From: Lichenostomus cassidix
Lineage: Eukaryota; Chordata; Aves; Passeriformes; Meliphagidae
Assembly: GCA_008360975.2 (NCBI GenBank)
Contig: CM039187.1
Location: 18,691,495-18,755,494, forward strand
Direction: 5' to 3'
DNA length: 64,000 nt
Below the pieces are notes generated by a model that was given only the letters and a program-made list of their open reading frames with translations, was not told the DNA's origin and did no database searches. Shown in pieces: positions 1-14,793 of this stretch. A program made the translations under genes and the position numbers. Every line of letters starts with the position of its first letter. Position 1 is the stretch's first letter.

Positions 1-1924
<1,924 letters not shown>

Positions 1925-2051
1925 GGTAATGAGTACTCCCTCCCAGCTCTGACCCCTGGTCTCGATGAAGTCAAATCAAGTCTATCCACCTCTGCTAACC
2001 CAGACCTGGGGACAAATGTGTCAGGACCCCAGACGTACCCTGTGGTGACCG
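1925..2051 (+). CDS. PAX2: PAX2 exon, first part of the C-terminal transactivation domain
   Basis: The exon is 127 bp, entered in phase 0 and left in phase 1. It encodes 42 full residues, from [17 protein letters not shown] to QTYPVVT, plus the first G of the next codon. This is the serine/threonine/proline-rich activation region of PAX2. Several substitutions relative to the human protein are visible (for example [11 protein letters not shown] where human, as I recall, has SASTNPELGSN). The acceptor is a C/T tract ending CCAG at 1921-1924 and the donor is GTAAGC at 2052. It can be joined directly to the exon at 18782 (giving VTGRDMAS) or to the extra exon at 14584 (giving VTENLSS), both in frame. 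Confidence 0.96.
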
Positions 2052-5000
2052 GTAAGCTGCCTGACCAAACAGCAGAACCAAGCTTTTTATTTATTTCCCT
2101 CATCACCATTAGCTTCTGCTTTTTCTGCTAATGCAAGATACCCCTCTGTGGCAAACAAGGAAAGAGACAAAGACTGTGGAGAACATAAGGGCTCAAAAGA
2201 AGTTTGAAATTCAGTGTTGCCAGTTTTGGGTACACTTAGATGTGTCCAGGTGTGACTCAAAGACAGAAAAACCAGATGTGAATCGGGAACTCATGTGCCC
2301 AGATGGGGCTTAGGGTTAAATGTTGGTGGAGGACAGATATGTCCAAATATGCACTATGACTTTTTTCCTTTGTATCTGAGAACAACAGGGTCATGGCTTA
2401 CCCATGATCTGCACTTGGGGTTTTTTTGAGAAATAATAGTTTAAGTTTTATTCAGCCCTGGCATTTGGAAGGGGCATTTGCAAATTAAATACTGAGGTCT
2501 GCTGAACTATGACTTCTAAACTCCCTCTTCCTTAAGCCTATGAGTCTCTAAAGGAAGCTGGCAAAAGAAATTTGTTCACAGCCTTTCCTCTTGTGTAGGC
2601 ACATTAAACTCAGGTGTGTCCAGGAGAGTAGAAACTGTGAGCAAGCACATGACAGCAGACAAATCGGGATGCAGACAAATAGGAGGAAATCTCTGCGGCA
2701 CATGTTTCACCGAAACTTCCTTTTTGCTGGTGGTACATGCAGAACCTGAGTGGCACAGGTTGTCCTGGGGCCCTGGGTCACTCCCACACTGTCCTGATAC
2801 TGATGTTAGACTGCCTGTCCTATATGTGTCTGGAGCCATAAGGAAGTATTCTGGTGCCACAGCCCTTCTTCTCAAGGCTTTAGTTGCCAGTGGTGGCTGC
2901 TCACACAGCTACCATAGACACACCTCCTGGGTAACTGAAGTGGCTGCAAGGCTGAAGTGACTTGCCTCTGTTTGGTATATTCCCCTTTCTCTACAACTTT
3001 TGTAGCCCCTCTAGAAACCTCATTGCAAAAGGTGAGAAATAACTCAGGATAAAGAGGTCTAAGTCCTGTTAGCAGGGGGCTTTCATTGTCCCTTGACCAA
3101 AAAGTTGTCCTCTGATGGCACAGAATCAAGAGCACTGGAGTTTGTATCTCAACTTTTTCTTGCAGAATCCCCAGCTAACAGCCCTGATGTCAAAGCAGCT
3201 CACAGCTGAGGCAGGCAGTCATTGCTTGTTCAGCAAAGGCATATTGTTGCATGCAACTTCTGGCTACCAAGAACTTGGGGCCAGGCAGGATTAGTAACCA
3301 TTAACTCTAACACAGGGGATATCCAGTGTGAGGTCTGCAAAATGTCATGAAGAACATGGGAGATGAACTACATTATTAAGGGAGTGTCTAGAAAACATGA
3401 CATCCCCAGACCTTTTTCATGGCTCTTACAGCTTGATTCAGGCTGATTCAGGATGAATCAGGCTTGATTCAGATGCCTTGTAGTCATGCAGCTTCTTAGC
3501 CAACCAGAAAAAAAAAGGCTTAGCTGTGGCAAAGGTATTCTACTTTTCTTTATACTTGCATATGCAAGGCAAAACTCAGCTGGTGTTCATCTGCTGTTTA
3601 GCAGATCCACAACTCTTACAGGAAATATCTTCCTGTATTTGGGGGGCAAAGCCAGTTGGCATATCCCTACAGCTGAATGTACAGGTGACACATCTACAAT
3701 CAAGAGTTTAAGATTCAAAGGGGCCATTAAATTAATTCTTTTTAATCCTTCTGCCTACGTGAAGATAGTGCATTCCAGCCTGTTAATGTAAGAGCAGGCT
3801 TCCTGAAGGTTGAGGACACTACACAATCCTTGGACATGACTCTCACGAGGGCAGAGCAGGTGACAGATTTGGCCTCACATAAGAGACTATAGGCTGAGGC
3901 AAAACATTTTCTTCGTGTCACCCCCACCCTGCGCCATCCCTACTCTATTCCCTGCCACACTCCCAGCTCAGCTTGAGAACATCCCCATCTGATCCATCTG
4001 GATCCAAGAGTGAGAAAAGTTCATTTCAGACCCAGCTTGACATTCCCAGGTGGCAACTTAGCACTAACATCTCAATCTGTATGCAACATTTCAATCACTG
4101 CAGAGTAACAAAAGCAGAACTATTAGCACTGGGAGCTGTTCACTGGTGGTAATGATGGAGAAACTCAGAAACTGGAAATGAAAAGGGGAAGAAAAAGCCC
4201 CTCAACACTCTGAAAGGCATCAGGGGAAGAGGGGTGGAGAATTTTTCCTCTACATTTAGGCCAGGATCCAATGTTTGGATTAATGGTGCCATTACCCAAG
4301 AAAGGACTTCAGATAATGCTCATTCTTAAAATGTTTTTGCTGGCAATTAAATGGTTGCAGATATTGATCTTCATTGATCTGATGTTCTCAATTTGCATAA
4401 TCTATTAAAGATGAATGATTCATGATATGTTTGCTATGGGGCTGGGCAGTGCTTTAAGAGGGACCAGAGAGGTGAGGAGCTCAGTGCTGCCTCCTGATCT
4501 ACCCCAGCTAGGAAATTATGGAAGTGGCATGCAAATTTCTTTGGTATCACCCAGATCCTGTTCCCAGGAAGGGAGACTGGAGTAGTAGTGAGTATTGAAT
4601 TGCTGGCTGCATCTTTTGCTGCTTTGGTGGCATCCTTGAAATGCTTCTTTACTCTTGTCCCAAGGCAGTCCGTGAATCCAGGTGATACCTGAAGCAAATA
4701 TGAAACAAATCTATCCATTCAGGGTACAAACTCTGTGCACAGTCACTTCACAATGTAAGATTTAGAGCTTCAATCTACAAGCAAGTCTCCCCAGCTTAGT
4801 CTTCCCAGACAGAAAAAAGTATCACTAGGTCTTTTCAAACCAAAGCTGTATGGCATCAGATTTTTGTCCTTTCGGAAGACTTAAGAGAAAATTGTTCTGT
4901 CTGGCTCATGACCAGCTGTTCTCAGCAAGCTCTTTCATATCACACAGTTCTGAGAATATACCCCTCCAAAAGCCATCAAAACCTCAACAATCTACCTAAG

Positions 5001-6200
5001 ATCTTGAAAGGCAGTGAGATAGTTAAGGAATGGTGTTGCTGAAGTCCCTTTATCTGTCTGGGGGCTTCTTGGAACTAAAGAGCTGGAAATGCTGCAAAAC
5101 AGGCAGCCATGTCTTCAATGTGCCAGAAGGCCTTCCCCAAAGTCCTAGACATCTATTCAAAGACACAGTTTAGCACCACAGTTACATGCAGCCCAGCCTT
5201 GCCTACTAATGCCAATATAAAACACTCTCTTAAAGACAATTATTCTACTAACACATCTTAGATGGCCCATTTAGTACTCACATCTCCTAAAGAAAGTAAA
5301 CAAACCCATTTTTTTACTATGGAGCACACAGGTCACCATTATTTCTCCCTATTAAGTATGTGAAAGGAATTTCCATGAATGAGTTGACACTTAGTACACT
5401 AGGCTAGGTTGACACTAGGTTGACAACTGGACACTAGGCTAGGAAACACATTCTGCTGTCCTTCATATGGAACAGACAATGCAGAAATTTTCAACTTCCT
5501 TGTGAAGATTCAGAGAGAAAAAGCTTTTAAAAGTTGCTTGAGAACACCACCTCGCCTCTTTCTGCACATGCAGACCAGCAGGCCAGCTACATCTTGCCTT
5601 GATGTTACATGGCTCTCATAGCTGGATTGGTGTAGATCCCTGTCAGTTTCTTGGACAGCATCTTTGGACACCAATCAGAATTCCTAGAAGCAAACTTGCA
5701 AAGCAAAGCTTGAACATACCATGATAAGGCAAGTACATGCAGTTGGGCACTGTTACAAGAATTCTGTTCAGAGTTTTTCTACTTCAATTATTTCTATTGA
5801 AGGCAGACAGTCAAAGCAGATGAGTATAAATCTGTACAGGGTTAGGTGAACACAGAAAGCCTCAACAACTTTCTTTTATTCACTCATTTCCATAGATCTT
5901 TGAGTTTGGAAGGTACTCAATAGCTAGGTACATACTCAACAGCCAAGAGGTGAGTGGAGAAGAGCCTCAAGACTTTGGCACTAGCAATAGGAGTACTTTA
6001 AAAGCACAAGGGTGTTCACAGAAGCCTTGAATCAAGAAGAGAACAAAGGTTAAGATCCATCTTTAAACACCACCAGAAGTCACAGCTGTGGGAATAGTCA
6101 TGCAAAGAAATGAGGTGTCTTCACACCAGGTTCGGAGTTCTGGGGACTTAGGTTCATCATTTGGGAACAGAGCCCTTTCCAACTCAATTATCTAGCCCAG

Positions 6201-6296
6201 GAGGCAGTACTACAGCAGAGAGTACTGTAGTACAGAGTAGGCAGTACTACAGCAGTACAGAGAGGCAGTACTACAGCAAAAAAGTACTACAGCAGA
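6201..6296. repeat. Short minisatellite with GTACTACAGCA core
   Basis: About four imperfect copies of a unit containing GGCAGTACTACAGCA start near 6202, 6240 and 6263, with a diverged copy near 6282. Units are 18-38 bp because of internal AGAGAGTACTGTAGTAC insertions. The insertion also forms a partial inverted repeat (AGTACTGTAGTACAG). This is a local tandem expansion and no transposon is evident. Confidence 0.8.
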
Positions 6297-9200
6297 ATGG
6301 ACTTTTCATGTATGGCTTGAAAGTTGCTTGTTAACAGACCACCAAAGGGGAGGATTTACCTACTGGATGGATCATAAATTGACAGCAAAGGTGAAGAAAA
6401 ATTTCCCTTAGTTGAATCCCAGCAGTTTTAACTAAATAGACCTTGTTTGCAAGCCTCCTACAATCCCTATGTACAAAGACAAGTAAAGGTAAAAGATGAA
6501 AAAAAAAATCACTTCAGGAACTTCTACTGTGATTGAAATGGGAGTATGTGTCCCCTTCTCTTCCTGTGAGGAGGTTTATGAGTGCTTCTCTGCTACGGTT
6601 AGCACCTATTTAAAGTCATCACCACCCATCAAAACAGCTAGTATGTCCTATATGGAAAATGTTTCCTTCTCTCTGAGAAATAATTTTTTCCCAAAGCAAC
6701 AAATATCATCCAGGGTGAGAAATCCTGATGACAACTCAAAATGTAGCAGACAAAGGCACCAAAAAAGCAAAGAGCTCATGGATTTCACTTTCCTCTAGAC
6801 CTCCCCTCTCTGGCACAGGATCAGATTTTTTCCACTATAATTTTTTAATTCATACATGAATGTATGCAAAAAAATTGTAATTACTGACAAAAAAGGATAC
6901 TTACTATACCTGAAAGACATTAAAAAAGTAGTACTTAACATCTGCTTTCTATGAAAGTTTTCAGGAAAGCTGTGGTGCTAATCATGGAGAAATCACTGGC
7001 TAGACACTTGGACCCAAAATTTTTATGAAATGCTAAACAATCCTTTGAGACCTTGAGCCTTTGAAAGGTTAAAAGATACTATTTCCTTCATTTCAGATTA
7101 GAGAGTGAACCAAAGAGAATTTTGTTCAGTTCAAAAACCTGGTCTTTCAAAATGAAGAAACAAACTAGGATTTGAAAAAGCAGGAACATTTGTTTTCTTC
7201 AAATTAAGTGAATTAGAGTTGGTATGAAAGGATGAAATATATTAGTTTTAAAATAGGGTTCTTCAATTAGTCCAAATCCCTCCTTATATCTATCCTTTCC
7301 TCCATTTAGTAAGTAATTTTTGAATGCACAAGCTGCTTAGAAAAGCTTGCTTTTTCTGTTCTAGTATATTTAGGAAGTCAGGGAACTTATGGTCATTTTA
7401 TTTAATTAGCATGAATAATTACAAATTCTGCTTTTAATTTAATTCTAATTTCCATCCAAATATAACTTGACACAGATCACAAGTAAAAAGTTAATAATGT
7501 AATAAAATAATAATATGGACTCATCGTTCACTATTTTCCCGTATAATAATATGTGAAGACAAATTACATTAAACAACATAATTGCTTAAATAAATGTGCA
7601 CATGATGCAGTTAATCTATTTAGCAAAAACTGAAATAACTATGTTTAGGGTAAATTTTGTATTTGTCAAAATTTTTGTTACCTCCCATTAAATCCAAGCT
7701 TGTAGAAAACAGTCTCACAGTGGAAATATAAAAAAAGTTGATCCAGCTTGCTGTTTTGAATTACGATTAAAAATGACCATTACATTCAGTTGTACTTATG
7801 GTGAGAAGGGAAGCATTTCCTTTCCCTTTTCCTTGTTTGTACTGGTGAAAAATTCCTGTCTTACTCCAGTCTACTTTAGCCTCTGATAGCAGTGAGCAAT
7901 GGCCCTGGTCAGGGCTTGACTAAGCTGACTTAAAGAAAGAAATCTTTTTAGCAAACTGCTGGGGGGCCCCAGTTGGCTTTGATGCTGGCAGATCCCACAG
8001 ATGCTGACGCTACTCAGCAGCACAGCAGCATGGCTGAAGTTGCCAGCAGACAAACAGCCTCTTGGGCACATCTCTGGATGCCCCAATGCTGTTAAAATGG
8101 AATATGATAATCATTCCTGCAACTGCTGCACAGGGTTGTTACTGTCCTGCCTCACTAAAATGAAGGTGGTATTTTCTGTGAGCAAGCCTCTCATATTTAA
8201 GATGAGAAATTGGCAAAAGCAGAAGTCCACAGGACCTCCAAGTTTAATCATCTGTTTTCCTCCTTAAGAAGAGATAATATCTTCTTATTTAGTCAAAGAA
8301 TTTGTAAAAGCAAAAGGTGTTACTATTCTTCTCTGGGACCAAATGGCTGAGAGTGATAGATGGTCAGATGAATGGTCCCTGGAACAGAAAGGAATGGGGG
8401 GTGGAGGGGAAGGAACCACATAAACTATTGATATGCATTCAGAGGAACTTTCACTGACAGTAACTTTATGATACTGAAGAACGCAGCTGGTGGGCTTTAA
8501 AAGCATATTCAACTGAAGAACACAGAAGTGGATGGGCCCAAAAGCAATAATATCTTTGCTTTCCTTAAATTAGCATTTAAGTGAACAATAGCAGTGAATG
8601 ACAAAATTGTCATATAATGACAATAGCAGTGAATTCCCAGTTCAATTTTCTTGAGCAAGAGGACAGCATTGCAGACTGCCACACTCTATGCTGCTGGACA
8701 AAAGGGGACTTTTGAAAGAGAAAATAATTGTATTGTATTGTCTTTCCAGCAATTCAAGTTTTGCCTTTTCTTCTGAGGCTAAATGAAGGATCCAATGAGT
8801 ATGGCTTTGATAAAAATTCTCATGATGTAGATATTTGCCCACTGTAGCAAAGACTGTGCTTTATACCCAAGTTAAGAAGACATTAATAACTTTTGATACC
8901 CATCAGCTGTACTAGATTTAATCAGGCCCCCTTCTTCAACAACCGAATTGCCCGCTGCAGTCCTTCAGAGAAATGGAAAGCTTAGAGTAGCCTTTGGCCC
9001 ATCTTTTTAAGTTTAGGACTGTTGTGGGCTACCAAGGAAGATCTATCCTATCTTGGGATCAGTAAAATACCATTATGATGAAACCTTGGAGTTACCTATA
9101 ATGAGGACTGCCTGAAAAATGAACAGATGCTAATTGCATTGCCCAATATGTATTTCCAAAGCATCTGGTTTAAGAGGAGGCATTCAAATCCCAAACCAAC

Positions 9201-9405
9201 AAGGAATAAGCACATGCTACATTTCAAGACAGGCAGAACTTGCCAAATCTATTAGGCTGGGACTCAAGTAAGGGGACAATATAAACTCCACTGAACTTCT
9301 CTGTTTGCCAAGTGTGCAAGTTGCACGCACATCTTTCTCCCCTCCACCCAGGACTTTAAAGCATACCTTCCTTCTTCAGCTCCATCTTCAAACAAATGTC
9401 CTCAG

Positions 9406-9455
9406 TGAAATAGATTTCAGTGAAGTAGACTTCATGAAATAGACTTCAGTGAAGT
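9406..9455. repeat. Short tandem repeat, unit about 15 bp
   Basis: Three imperfect copies of TGAAATAGACTTCAG lie head to tail (9406, 9421 and 9435), with a partial fourth copy (TGAAGTT). This is a small tandem duplication in the intron with no apparent function. Confidence 0.7.
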
Positions 9456-11380
9456 TCTCAAGTAATTAATCAGTACTCAAGTAGCTTCAAAGAGTAAGTC
9501 TAGATCACAGGTCTACTGGAAGCTCCATGCTTTACTCTGTATGATGACTATAAAACTTTCTTGTTAAAGTAACATACAAAGTTAGCAGAACAGTTTACTT
9601 AGAAAGCAGCAGTTAATCAGATCAGACACAAAATCTAGATTTATAACATTCAGTTTAATAAAAAAATTGGGCAAATAGATGACAAAATTTGATGTGGGAT
9701 ATGACATCGCAACAGCTCTGACTCTTAGGGGAAAGCAATCCAAGGTTGTTTCTTTAAATGTACTCAACAATGTAATGGGCTAAAAACATGGATGGATGCG
9801 TACAGAAACAGAAAAGAAACCTGAATACACAAGGCTCTCTCTCTAGTGAGTAGAAAGACAAGAAAGGTATTCGGTAGAAGTAGGTTAATCTTGGCACACT
9901 TTTAAGTTCTTCTAGCAAAGGTCTGTTATGATCAGAGAAGGAAAAAAGCCAGGACAGTCTTTGTTTTCAGTGCAGCTTGCAAAATGCTCTCACAACAGAA
10001 AACCTAGGAAACTAAGAACAGAAAAAGTGGTTCTTCTGACATGACAGTAAGCAAAAGCAAACAATATGCTGTCAGTCCTCTCTGGTCTTTTGTACAGCTT
10101 CTGGAATGGGAGGCAAGATTCCCACATGGGAGAAAGTGATGTGACTCCACTTCCTATAGTGTAAACTCACTAGTCCATGAGTTCTGAGGACCCAGTTCTG
10201 TTCTGTTTACCACAACAAAACTTTTCTAAGGAATAGAGAACACAAATACAGTAAAAGATGTTTCAGAGGTGGGTACAAGGATAGAATTCAAAACACCTGA
10301 AATAAGATTCAGCTTTGGCACAGGGTTCCTACACGAAATTGAGTATTTCTTCTCTGGACTCAGTTGCTCACAGATAAAACAGTGATGCTGTAAGGATATT
10401 TATTCTAAAGGATGGGGCACTGGGATCATGAAAATACTTGATAGAAACCTCAGGAAAACACAAAGAACAGGAAACATTGTCAAGATGGTAAGCAGTGTTG
10501 AGTGGGTTTGTACAAGCCATCCCTCATGCATGGTATTGGGATATACCATCTTGGTATTCTTTGTGTACTGTAAAGAAAAGGAGCACTGGATGCAGGTAGC
10601 TTATCCTCCAGGAAGCCAGCAATGAAAAACAAGCAGCTTACCTAGTCCTGTAACCCCCGCTTCTTCCTTTCCCTTCAGCAGGAAAGAACATGATAAAAGC
10701 TTAGATGAGTCTTTGTAGGAACCTGAAGCTGTGAATCTTCCTCTCACTCTGTCTGGCCAAAATCCCTTCATTCGCAGGGGGAATTTAGGCTAGAGATCAC
10801 CAGTTCTTGCTCTCCGCCAGAATAACAGAGGAGAGGGTTAGAATGGAAGAAAAACAACCATAACTCAGCAAATACAGTCAGAGAGAGAGGAGTAGGAGAT
10901 GCACAAAATGTGGCCCTCTGCTATGTTTCCAGCTATATCCCCACCCTGCTGACTTTCAAGTTTCCTCCACCATGACAGTGGATGATATTTTTTGTCACCT
11001 ATGAACATGGACACTACTTGCCTTTTAGAAAAAGAAAGGAGACTGGGGCAGGAATATATTTACACTGCTTTGGAAAGGGGTTGTAAACTCATTCCACTCC
11101 CCCCATTTGATTACAGGTTGGTATTCCAGCCTTAGGAGCAAGACATTCCTTGGGATTCACTGAAGGAGCATTACTGAGGAACACTCCTAACACAACATAG
11201 ACAAGCCAATATGGCACTGCTCCACAGCTTGCTGGCAGTAGCGGGACTTGGGATAGACAGGGGCAATTTTCCCATCTCAAATATAAAAGAATTAGAGAAT
11301 GAAGAAAATCCAAAGTGAAAATAGAAAAGGTGCAGCTGAAGTTTGAGGTGGCTAAAATGAAAAATGGGACTATGCCATTC

Positions 11381-11419
11381 ATAGATAGATGGATGGATGG
11401 ATGGATGGATGGATGGATG

Positions 11420-11470
<51 letters not shown>
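11381..11470. repeat. Compound tetranucleotide microsatellite (GATG)n(GATA)n
   Basis: Ninety bases consist of ATAGATAG, then about eight GATG units, then about twelve GATA units. It is a perfect or near-perfect compound microsatellite within the PAX2 intron and likely length-polymorphic. The open frame on the minus strand over it (repeating SIYL and SIHP) is an artefact of the repeat. Confidence 0.97.
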
Positions 11471-13284
11471 TTCATATACTGTGACACACTTTGAAGTGAT
11501 AATTCACTGCAGGGGCAATTATTTCAGCATAGTGGTGGCAGGAGTTTTACCAGAGACCAAATTCAGGTGCTTTTAGTCAGGGGAGAGTTGGACAACAGAG
11601 GAGTAAAAAGTGGTAAATGCCATCCATCAGTAAAGATACATGGGATATAAGTTATGTCTGTGCAGTTGCAGAGGGTAGAGGGAAAGATAGATAAATAGAC
11701 ACATAAAAGTCTGAGTTTTGGTTGTGCAATCATTCGCTGTCTGACCTTATCCTCGCCTCCTTTCCACTATTCTTAGAGAGAAGAGTGTTTAGCATTATGG
11801 TGTTCAGGTCTCTTTGCCATGCTACTGTTGACTTCTTTATCCCTCCACACACACTGAATAAGTGGTGATGCCTCTGGAAGGTGCGAGGAATTTTTCTTCA
11901 TAAGCCTTGATGTGTTCAAGAGAGGCCTGGGCTCATCTCCACTGTGAGTCTGACAGGGGTTTTAACAGCCTCACAACACCAGGACAAATAGCTCCTGGTC
12001 CCTTAACCCTTCCCAGCTTTGCAAGGCAAGGCCTAGCACTGTTGTTCCCACTGCAAGGGCTTTACACAGTCTTTCAGGCTGAAATCCTCTCTGTGGTGGC
12101 TGGGCAGAGCGGAAATCCAGGGCTGGATCAGATTGGCCTAATGCTACAGCAGCTTAAGCGGTCTGTTTTACCAGAGATTATGGTTTCACTTACACAGAGC
12201 GCCTGAAAAATGCTGCGGTTTAGGAAGGATTATAGCTGAAAATTCCATGCTTTAAAAGAGAAATAAAGCAGGGGAGGGACTAGGAAACCCAACGTGCCTG
12301 GGGGCTGTGCAAACAGGATTAACCCCTGCCCACAGCATCTTTTGCTTCTGCCCACCCACGCTTCCATGTCCACCTTATTCTCTGCCCTTTCCTCCTCAGC
12401 AGCTCCCTACACCTGCTGTCTCTTGTAAAATAAAGAGAGCTGAAAAAGGAGCATGGAAAATGCCCAGGACTGAAGTGTCCCTAGTTTATTTACGTATCAC
12501 TGTCAAATGGCTTCCTTGAAAAATATCACTTCAGTTGCAGCCTGTGAAAACCCAGGGACCTTTCAGCCCTCTGCCTGCAGATAGGTCTATGCATCCAAAT
12601 TATCTTGTAGCAACATTATTTGGATAAAGGCTCCAAGCACTCCCAGAATGCTGGTGGTGACTCTGCCTGTTTGGGCTGAAAGTAAATATGAGCACTCACT
12701 GCCATCTGATGACAGAGGATGCAGGAGAAAAATAGCTTGTGGGATCTCAATCTACAGAGACTGGCACTGGCACGTGAAGGCTCACTAGTGGGATAGTGGG
12801 ACAGTGTGTGGTTGTAAAACGCAAAAGCTGGGCGCTGATGTGCAGCCTGCTCTGGGGACTTTATTTCACTGTGCAACAAACCCCAGATACGCCAACTTCC
12901 ATTCCCCATGTCCTCCACAAAAGGTCCTTGCCAAACAGAGTTTCCTAGCAAAAAGGGAAAAGAAATTACAGCCCTCACTAAGCATGCCAGAGACTTCACT
13001 TAGTAAACTAAATGAAGAAGAACTGTACCCCTTTTGGCCAGGACTGGTCCTTCCCAATTAACAGAAACATGAGCATACATCTTTGCTGCAAAGAAGTCTT
13101 GGTGATCAGAGACCTTTGCTGGCCATCCATGTTAGAAGTAGTTGGAGGAGAACACAGATGGCAAACTATCATTTTTGCCATGTAGCAAACTTTTAGGAAA
13201 CAAATATCTCAGGATAAACAGCATTCACAGATAGAAATTGCCCAGCCCTTCATTGTCTAGGTGAGCATTACATCCTTGCAACAA

Positions 13285-13530
13285 GGTGCCTAAAGTTAAT
13301 TAAGCCAGTTCGACATTAATGAAGTCAGATTTATGACCTAATTATATGTCACATTTCTATTTCTCTGTATAAATCAAAACCACCAGAACTAACTTATTTC
13401 ATAGGCCATTGGCAAGAGCTGCCATCAAAGCGGAGAGATGGCTTTCATTTCTTGGCTTGAATTTGTTTATCTGAGGATGGATTGTTTGCTAGATAATTTG
13501 GATTGGATCCGATCACATCATCCATACTGT
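13285..13530. promoter_or_regulatory. Candidate conserved intronic regulatory block
   Basis: This non-repetitive stretch contains TTAATTAA (13296-13303), further TAAT/ATTA cores, an ATCAAAG-type TCF/LEF core near 13425 and a TTATCT GATA-type core near 13466. Its composition resembles conserved non-coding sequence of developmental loci, but this is an inference from motif density only. Confidence 0.25.
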
Positions 13531-13631
13531 GCTTTCAGGTGTCTAAATACAGGACTCTTTTACTGCTGACCCAACAACAGTAGGTGTTCTGGAGTACCCA
13601 TGCTTTAGGTCACAGAGTTCTCCAATTCCCA

Positions 13632-13661
13632 AACTTGGCTATCCTACTTGATAGCCAAGTT
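13632..13661. repeat. Perfect inverted repeat, 12-bp arms, 6-base loop
   Basis: AACTTGGCTATC and GATAGCCAAGTT are exact reverse complements separated by CTACTT. In RNA this would be a stable hairpin in the PAX2 intron about 0.9 kb upstream of the extra exon. No transposon ends or microRNA-length stem are present. Confidence 0.85.
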
Positions 13662-14583
13662 AGGAGCAGTTGTAAAGCTGAATCTATTGTGCCTATACAA
13701 ATCTGCACATCAGAAATGGAGGCCCAATGCAAACAACAATAAAAATTAGACCTTTTATAAGTCCCCCACATTTCCCCTCTTCCATTATGTCTCTCTGTCA
13801 AGGTATCTATCCAGCAAACCTACACTCTGGGAACAGTCAGGGTCAGTCCTGACTGCTTTTATGGTTAAATCTCCAAAATGTGCCACTGTGAACAAGATCA
13901 ATTGATTGATCCATCTGTCTACCCACCTATTAATTGCACAATCCCATTTTTATTTTAACCTCCTCAAACTCCAGCTATACCATTTTTGTCAAGCTTTTAT
14001 GAAATTTGGCTTGAGAAGCTTTTTGGCCATTACACCCAGCAATGTGTTTAAGAGACGCTTACAGCAACACTGCTCTCCTGAGGAAGGTTACCTTGGGTTT
14101 GAAGAGAAGTGGTGTACTTCCTTGGGCCAAACTGTGTAACACCATCATATGCCCTTGGCCAGCAAGAAAAAGCAGCAGGAAAGGGAGCACAAAAGCTTCA
14201 GAGCATTCTTCTTCCCAATCCTATGCTTCTTCCTGTCCTCCCTCTCCTGCATGTTCCCTCCCTCACCTCTCCTCTTCCTGCATCCCATTCCTTGCCTCTG
14301 CCACTGCACTCCATTCCCCTCATCTCCTGCTGCCCTGCAGAGGCATTCCTGCAGTCCGAGCCTAGCCCCCAGGCACATTTACTGCTGTTGTCTCAGCACT
14401 GGCTCCTCTGATCTACTCCTAGCCTTTTTATTTTTATTTTTGTTTTAAAATTAATTTCCCTGTAGATTTTAACCACTCCATTTTCATTTACCCATTTTGT
14501 TCTTCCTCTCCTCCCTTCCCCACCCTCCTCTTCCTTCCCCTGTTCCCTTTGTCTGTCTGTGTCCATCCCTTACCCTACCACAG

Positions 14584-14793
14584 AAAACCTCTCCTCTCCC
14601 CTCAGTATAAAGCAAGAGCCTCATGGAGCCTCTCTCACCCCTTTCACCCCCACCACGCCGGTCGGCTCTGGGCAGGCTGATCTTCAGCCCTTCCACATGG
14701 CCCTTTCAGATGATGCGTCCACGCCTTGCTACAGTGCCTTCCTTCATCATGGCGCCCACTTTGGGCAGTCCAGCAGCCAGCCTCTGATAGCAG
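14584..14793 (+). CDS. PAX2: PAX2 alternative (cassette) exon encoding a PAX8-like Pro/Ser-rich segment
   Basis: This is a 210-bp open exon, entered and left in phase 1, with a long pyrimidine tract and ACAG acceptor (14580-14583) and a GTAACC donor (14794). It adds 70 residues between the VVT and GRDMAS parts of PAX2. The segment aligns with the corresponding insertion of PAX8. SPLSIKQE here matches SPFAIKQE in PAX8, CYSAFL matches SSAFL, and FGQSSSQPLIAG before RDMA matches YGQFTGQALLSG before REMV. That region of PAX8 is known to be alternatively spliced. Skipping leaves the reading frame intact, so a cassette exon is likely. A second AG (14604-14605) might serve as an alternative acceptor, but it would shift the frame. 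I do not know this segment from the standard human PAX2 isoforms. Expression here is not shown by the sequence. Confidence 0.85.

Larger units (their letters stand above)
2052..14583 (+). other. PAX2: PAX2 intron up to the PAX8-like exon
   Basis: This is a long non-coding interval of about 12.5 kb, mostly unique AT-rich sequence. It contains the minisatellite at 6201-6296, minor tandem duplications at about 3434-3472, 5397-5442 and 9406-9455, the tetranucleotide repeat at 11381-11470, a candidate regulatory block at 13285-13530 and a 12-bp perfect hairpin at 13632-13661. No recognised exon was found despite scattered open frames. From 14200 the sequence becomes C/T-rich and leads into the acceptor of the extra exon. 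Confidence 0.8.

Noticed and set aside
11089..11487. Minus-strand 132-codon open frame with SIYLSIYL repeats
   Set aside because: Its repetitive part is a translation of the GATA/GATG microsatellite, and the rest has no recognisable protein.
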